Part shown: one piece after another, positions 7,521 through 9,602 of the stretch
Layout of the letters: every line of letters starts with the position of its first letter
Numbering within the stretch: the first letter of the stretch is position 1
Assembly: GCA_003506635.1 (NCBI GenBank)
Contig: DNZB01000240.1
Span: forward strand, 1 to 9,602
DNA: 9,602 bases
Source of the DNA: Parvularcula sp.
GTDB taxonomy: Bacteria; Pseudomonadota; Alphaproteobacteria; Caulobacterales; Parvularculaceae
Direction: 5' to 3'
The notes under the pieces: model-generated
What the model saw: only the letters and a program-made list of their open reading frames with translations
The model's database searches: none
Told to the model about the DNA's origin: nothing
Made by a program: the position numbers and the translations under genes

Positions 7521-8798
7521 ATGGCCGCGCACGCGCATTCATATTACGCGGCGACGGCGGCGCCCTCGCCTGAGCGCCCGCCGCTCGCGGAGCAGGCGGA
7601 GGCGGATGTCTGCGTCATCGGCGGGGGCTTCACCGGCGTCGCCTCGGCGCTGACGCTCGCCGAACGGGGGCGTTCCGTCATCCTCCTCGAAGCGCGACGC
7701 ATCGGCTGGGGCGCATCGGGCAGGAATGGCGGGCAAGTGCTGCCCGGCTGGTCGGGCGAGGGCGAACTCGTCAAGCAGCTCGGGGCGCGAGGCGCGGAAT
7801 TCCTCGAACGCACGCGCTACGCCGGCAATGAGATCATAGAGCGGACGATCGCGCGCTACGGCATCGACTGCGACTATGTCCGCGGCGCGATGACCGTCGC
7901 CAACAACCAGCGCCAGTTCGGCGCGCTGTCGCAGGAATTCGCCGATGCGCAAAAGCGCGGCGACAGCGATCACCTGACGCTTGTCGCGGCGGGCGACCTC
8001 AGGCGCCATGTCGCGGCGGACGTCTATTGCGGCGGCCTCGTCGACGCGCGCGCCGGCCATTGCCACCCGCTCAATCTCGTGCTCGGCGAGGCGCGCGCCG
8101 CCGAGACGCTGGGGGCGCGGATATTTGAGAACGCGCCTGTCCTTGAAATCATTGAGGGCGCTCAGCACGCCGTGAGGACCGAAAAGGGCGAAGTGCGCGC
8201 GAAAACGATCATCCTCGCCGGCAACGCCTATCACCGACTCGCGAAGAAGGCGCTCGGCGGCTATATGCTGCCCGCGCAGACCTTCATGATGGCGACCGCG
8301 CCGCTCGGCGAGGCGCGCGCGAAGGCGCTGATCCCGAACAACCTCGCCGTCGCCGACGCCAACTGGGTGCTCGATTATTTCCGGCGGACGCCCGACCACC
8401 GGATCCTTTTCGGCGGGCGCTGCACCTATTCGAACCGCGTCGCCGCCGACATCGGCGCCGAATTGCGCCCGCGCCTTGTGCGCATCTTCCCGGACCTCGC
8501 CGGCGCCGCGATCGACTACGCCTGGACCGGCACGATCGGCATCCCCCTGAATCGCGTGCCGCTGATCGGCGAAATCGCGCCGGGATTTTTCTACGCGCAA
8601 GGCTATTCCGGCCACGGCGTCAATTGCAGCCACATCGCCGCCGAGATCATCGCCGACGCGATCGACCTCAAGGGCGCCGACAAGAACCTCTTCGCAACGG
8701 CGCGCCATTTCCGCATTCCGGCGGCCGGAGCGATCGGCAACCCGATGCTGGCGATGGGGATGACCTGGTTCCGGATCAAGGACGCGCTGGGGATCTAA
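7521..8798 (+). CDS. puuB: Gamma-glutamylputrescine oxidase-like FAD oxidoreductase (PuuB/OrdL family)
   Basis: 425 residues, matching the E. coli PuuB size and start pattern (HSYYAAT near the N-terminus). DVCVIGGGFTGVASALTLAE (29-48) is the dinucleotide-binding fold with GGGFTG at 34-39; E57 at the end of the second strand binds the FAD ribose, and IGWGASGRNGGQ (61-72) is the characteristic DAO-family loop. Near the C-terminus, WTGTIGIPLNRVPLIGEIAPG and YAQGYSGHGVN (358-368) close the FAD site. The expected reaction is oxidation of the free amine of gamma-glutamylputrescine to an aldehyde with release of ammonia and hydrogen peroxide. There is no signal peptide, so it is cytoplasmic. It starts 2 nt after the second ligase without a visible ribosome site, and its TAA overlaps the stop of the convergent amidase gene. 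Oxidation of another glutamylated amine is possible, depending on the ligases. Confidence 0.88.
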   Translation: MAAHAHSYYAATAAPSPERPPLAEQAEADVCVIGGGFTGVASALTLAERGRSVILLEARRIGWGASGRNGGQVLPGWSGEGELVKQLGARGAEFLERTRYAGNEIIERTIARYGIDCDYVRGAMTVANNQRQFGALSQEFADAQKRGDSDHLTLVAAGDLRRHVAADVYCGGLVDARAGHCHPLNLVLGEARAAETLGARIFENAPVLEIIEGAQHAVRTEKGEVRAKTIILAGNAYHRLAKKALGGYMLPAQTFMMATAPLGEARAKALIPNNLAVADANWVLDYFRRTPDHRILFGGRCTYSNRVAADIGAELRPRLVRIFPDLAGAAIDYAWTGTIGIPLNRVPLIGEIAPGFFYAQGYSGHGVNCSHIAAEIIADAIDLKGADKNLFATARHFRIPAAGAIGNPMLAMGMTWFRIKDALGI

Positions 8799-9602
8799 AA
8801 TCCCTTCGGCCGCTCGCGCGCCGCGCCCAGCGCCTCCTCCAGCGCGCGCCCGAGGGCGATGATCTTTCCTTCCTCGAACAGGTTCGCCCACAGACTGATC
8901 CCGCGCGGAGTGCGGAACTTTTCGCCGCTTTCCTTTGCGGCGTCAGCGGAGCGCGAACGCGTCGGCGTTTGCGCAAAGCCCGTTCTGACGGCGAGCTGCG
9001 GGTGCCCCGTCGCATTCGTCGCGAGCAGCGCGCCGCCCGCGTAATGCGGCCCGATCAGCGCATCAAAGCCTTCGAAGGCTTTGGCGACCGCCTCCATCGC
9101 GCGCCGGCGCAGCCGGTCGATCTGCACATAATCCGCCGCCGGAAAAAGCCGCGCCGCGCGCCAGATGTTCGGCCAGGCTTCCTTGTCTTGCCAGCCGAGT
9201 TCGTCGTCGCGATTTGAAAAGGTCAGTTCGGAAAACGCCCCCGCGGCCTCGACCGTCACGATCTGCGCGAGCGGCGCGAAGTCGAATCCGGGCCAGGGAA
9301 ATTCCTTCACCGTGACGCCGAGCGATTTCAGCGCTTCAAGCGCGGCGCGGTCGACGCTGTCGCCTTCCTCGAACCATTTGGGAACAAAGCCGACGGTCAT
9401 CGCCTTAAGGTCCGCCGCGCCGTCATAAGTGAAGCCCAGGCGCGCGGTCGACGGGTCGTCGGCGTCATAGCCGTTGAGTTCTGAAAGCACGATCGCCGTA
9501 TCCTCGGCCGCGCGGCAGATCGGCCCCACCTTGTCGAGCGACCAGCAGAGCGCCATGAAGCCCGCGCGGCTGACGCGCCCGAAGGTCGGGCGAAGGCCCG
9601 CC
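8795..9602 (-). CDS. Amidase signature family protein (5' end outside window)
   Basis: A minus-strand gene whose start lies beyond the right edge; 268 C-terminal residues are visible. The first residues, GLRPTFGRVSRAGFMALCW then SLDKVGPICRAAEDTAIVLS, are the well-conserved segment that follows the catalytic serine region in amidase-signature enzymes (GatA-like amidases). GYDADDPST and the C-terminal FRTPRGISLWANLFEEGKII also fit. The Ser-cisSer-Lys triad should lie upstream, outside the window, so catalytic competence cannot be judged. Such enzymes hydrolyse amide bonds in diverse small molecules; the substrate is unknown. ATG at 9556 is internal, not the start. It is convergent with the polyamine operon, so it is not co-transcribed with it; a role in the same pathway is possible but unsupported. 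Confidence 0.87.
   Translation of the reverse strand, partial: AGLRPTFGRVSRAGFMALCWSLDKVGPICRAAEDTAIVLSELNGYDADDPSTARLGFTYDGAADLKAMTVGFVPKWFEEGDSVDRAALEALKSLGVTVKEFPWPGFDFAPLAQIVTVEAAGAFSELTFSNRDDELGWQDKEAWPNIWRAARLFPAADYVQIDRLRRRAMEAVAKAFEGFDALIGPHYAGGALLATNATGHPQLAVRTGFAQTPTRSRSADAAKESGEKFRTPRGISLWANLFEEGKIIALGRALEEALGAARERPKGF

Larger units (their letters stand above)
3442..8798 (+). other. Four-gene gamma-glutamyl-polyamine catabolism operon
   Basis: Four plus-strand genes follow one another with gaps of 5, 7 and 2 nt: PuuA-like ligase, SpuC-like transaminase, second glutamine-synthetase-family ligase, and PuuB-like FAD oxidase. The spacing and shared theme support one transcript. Only the first gene has a purine-rich stretch ahead of its start; the other three probably rely on coupled translation. 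No PuuC-type aldehyde dehydrogenase, PuuD/SpuA-type hydrolase, transporter or regulator is in the window, so the pathway must be completed elsewhere. Confidence 0.8.

Noticed and set aside
7539..8891. Long open frame of 450 codons on the minus strand opposite the FAD oxidase
   Set aside because: It has no recognisable domain and many Arg/Ala/Gly residues. The plus strand here encodes a full PuuB-like protein, and the amidase uses a different minus-strand frame.
1..9602. Mobile element, CRISPR array, toxin-antitoxin, defence or biosynthetic cluster
   Set aside because: No transposase, integrase, terminal repeats, regular direct repeats, paired small genes or cluster-type enzymes were found on either strand.

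Overview
The window is about 9.6 kb of very GC-rich bacterial DNA, tightly packed with genes. It looks like an alphaproteobacterial chromosome. The high GC, the many GCGCGC stretches, the TPR-sulfotransferase of a type common in that class, and the style of the polyamine genes all fit. The class is an inference; family or genus cannot be read from the sequence. No tRNA, rRNA, CRISPR array, insertion sequence or phage gene was seen.

Layout. (a) Positions 1-996, minus strand: the N-terminal and P-loop part of a TPR-containing sulfotransferase that starts at a TTG codon and runs off the left edge. (b) Positions 997-1090: a short divergent spacer. (c) Positions 1091-3064, plus strand: a YtcJ-type amidohydrolase with a lipoprotein signal peptide, so probably periplasmic. 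(d) Positions 3065-3441: the only long gene-free stretch, holding a GC hairpin, an AT-rich island, a 10-bp palindrome and a spaced 10-bp inverted repeat. It is the likely control region of the next operon. (e) Positions 3442-8798, plus strand: a compact four-gene operon made of a PuuA-like glutamine-synthetase-family ligase, a SpuC-like omega-aminotransferase, a second and divergent glutamine-synthetase-family ligase, and a PuuB-like FAD oxidase. (f) Positions 8795-9602, minus strand: the C-terminal part of an amidase-signature protein, convergent with the operon and overlapping it by 4 bp at the stop codons.

The operon reads as a gamma-glutamyl-polyamine (putrescine-type) catabolic module. 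A ligase attaches glutamate to one amine. The other amine is then removed by the FAD oxidase (Puu route), or the free polyamine is deaminated by the pyruvate-dependent transaminase (Spu route). The aldehyde dehydrogenase (PuuC-like), the gamma-glutamyl-GABA hydrolase (PuuD/SpuA-like), a transporter and a regulator expected for a complete pathway are not in the window. The most unusual point is the presence of two clearly different ligase paralogues on either side of the transaminase, together with both deamination routes in one transcript. This recalls the Pseudomonas spuI/spuB/spuC and E. coli puu loci in a mixed arrangement. I did not find a convincingly new kind of system here.
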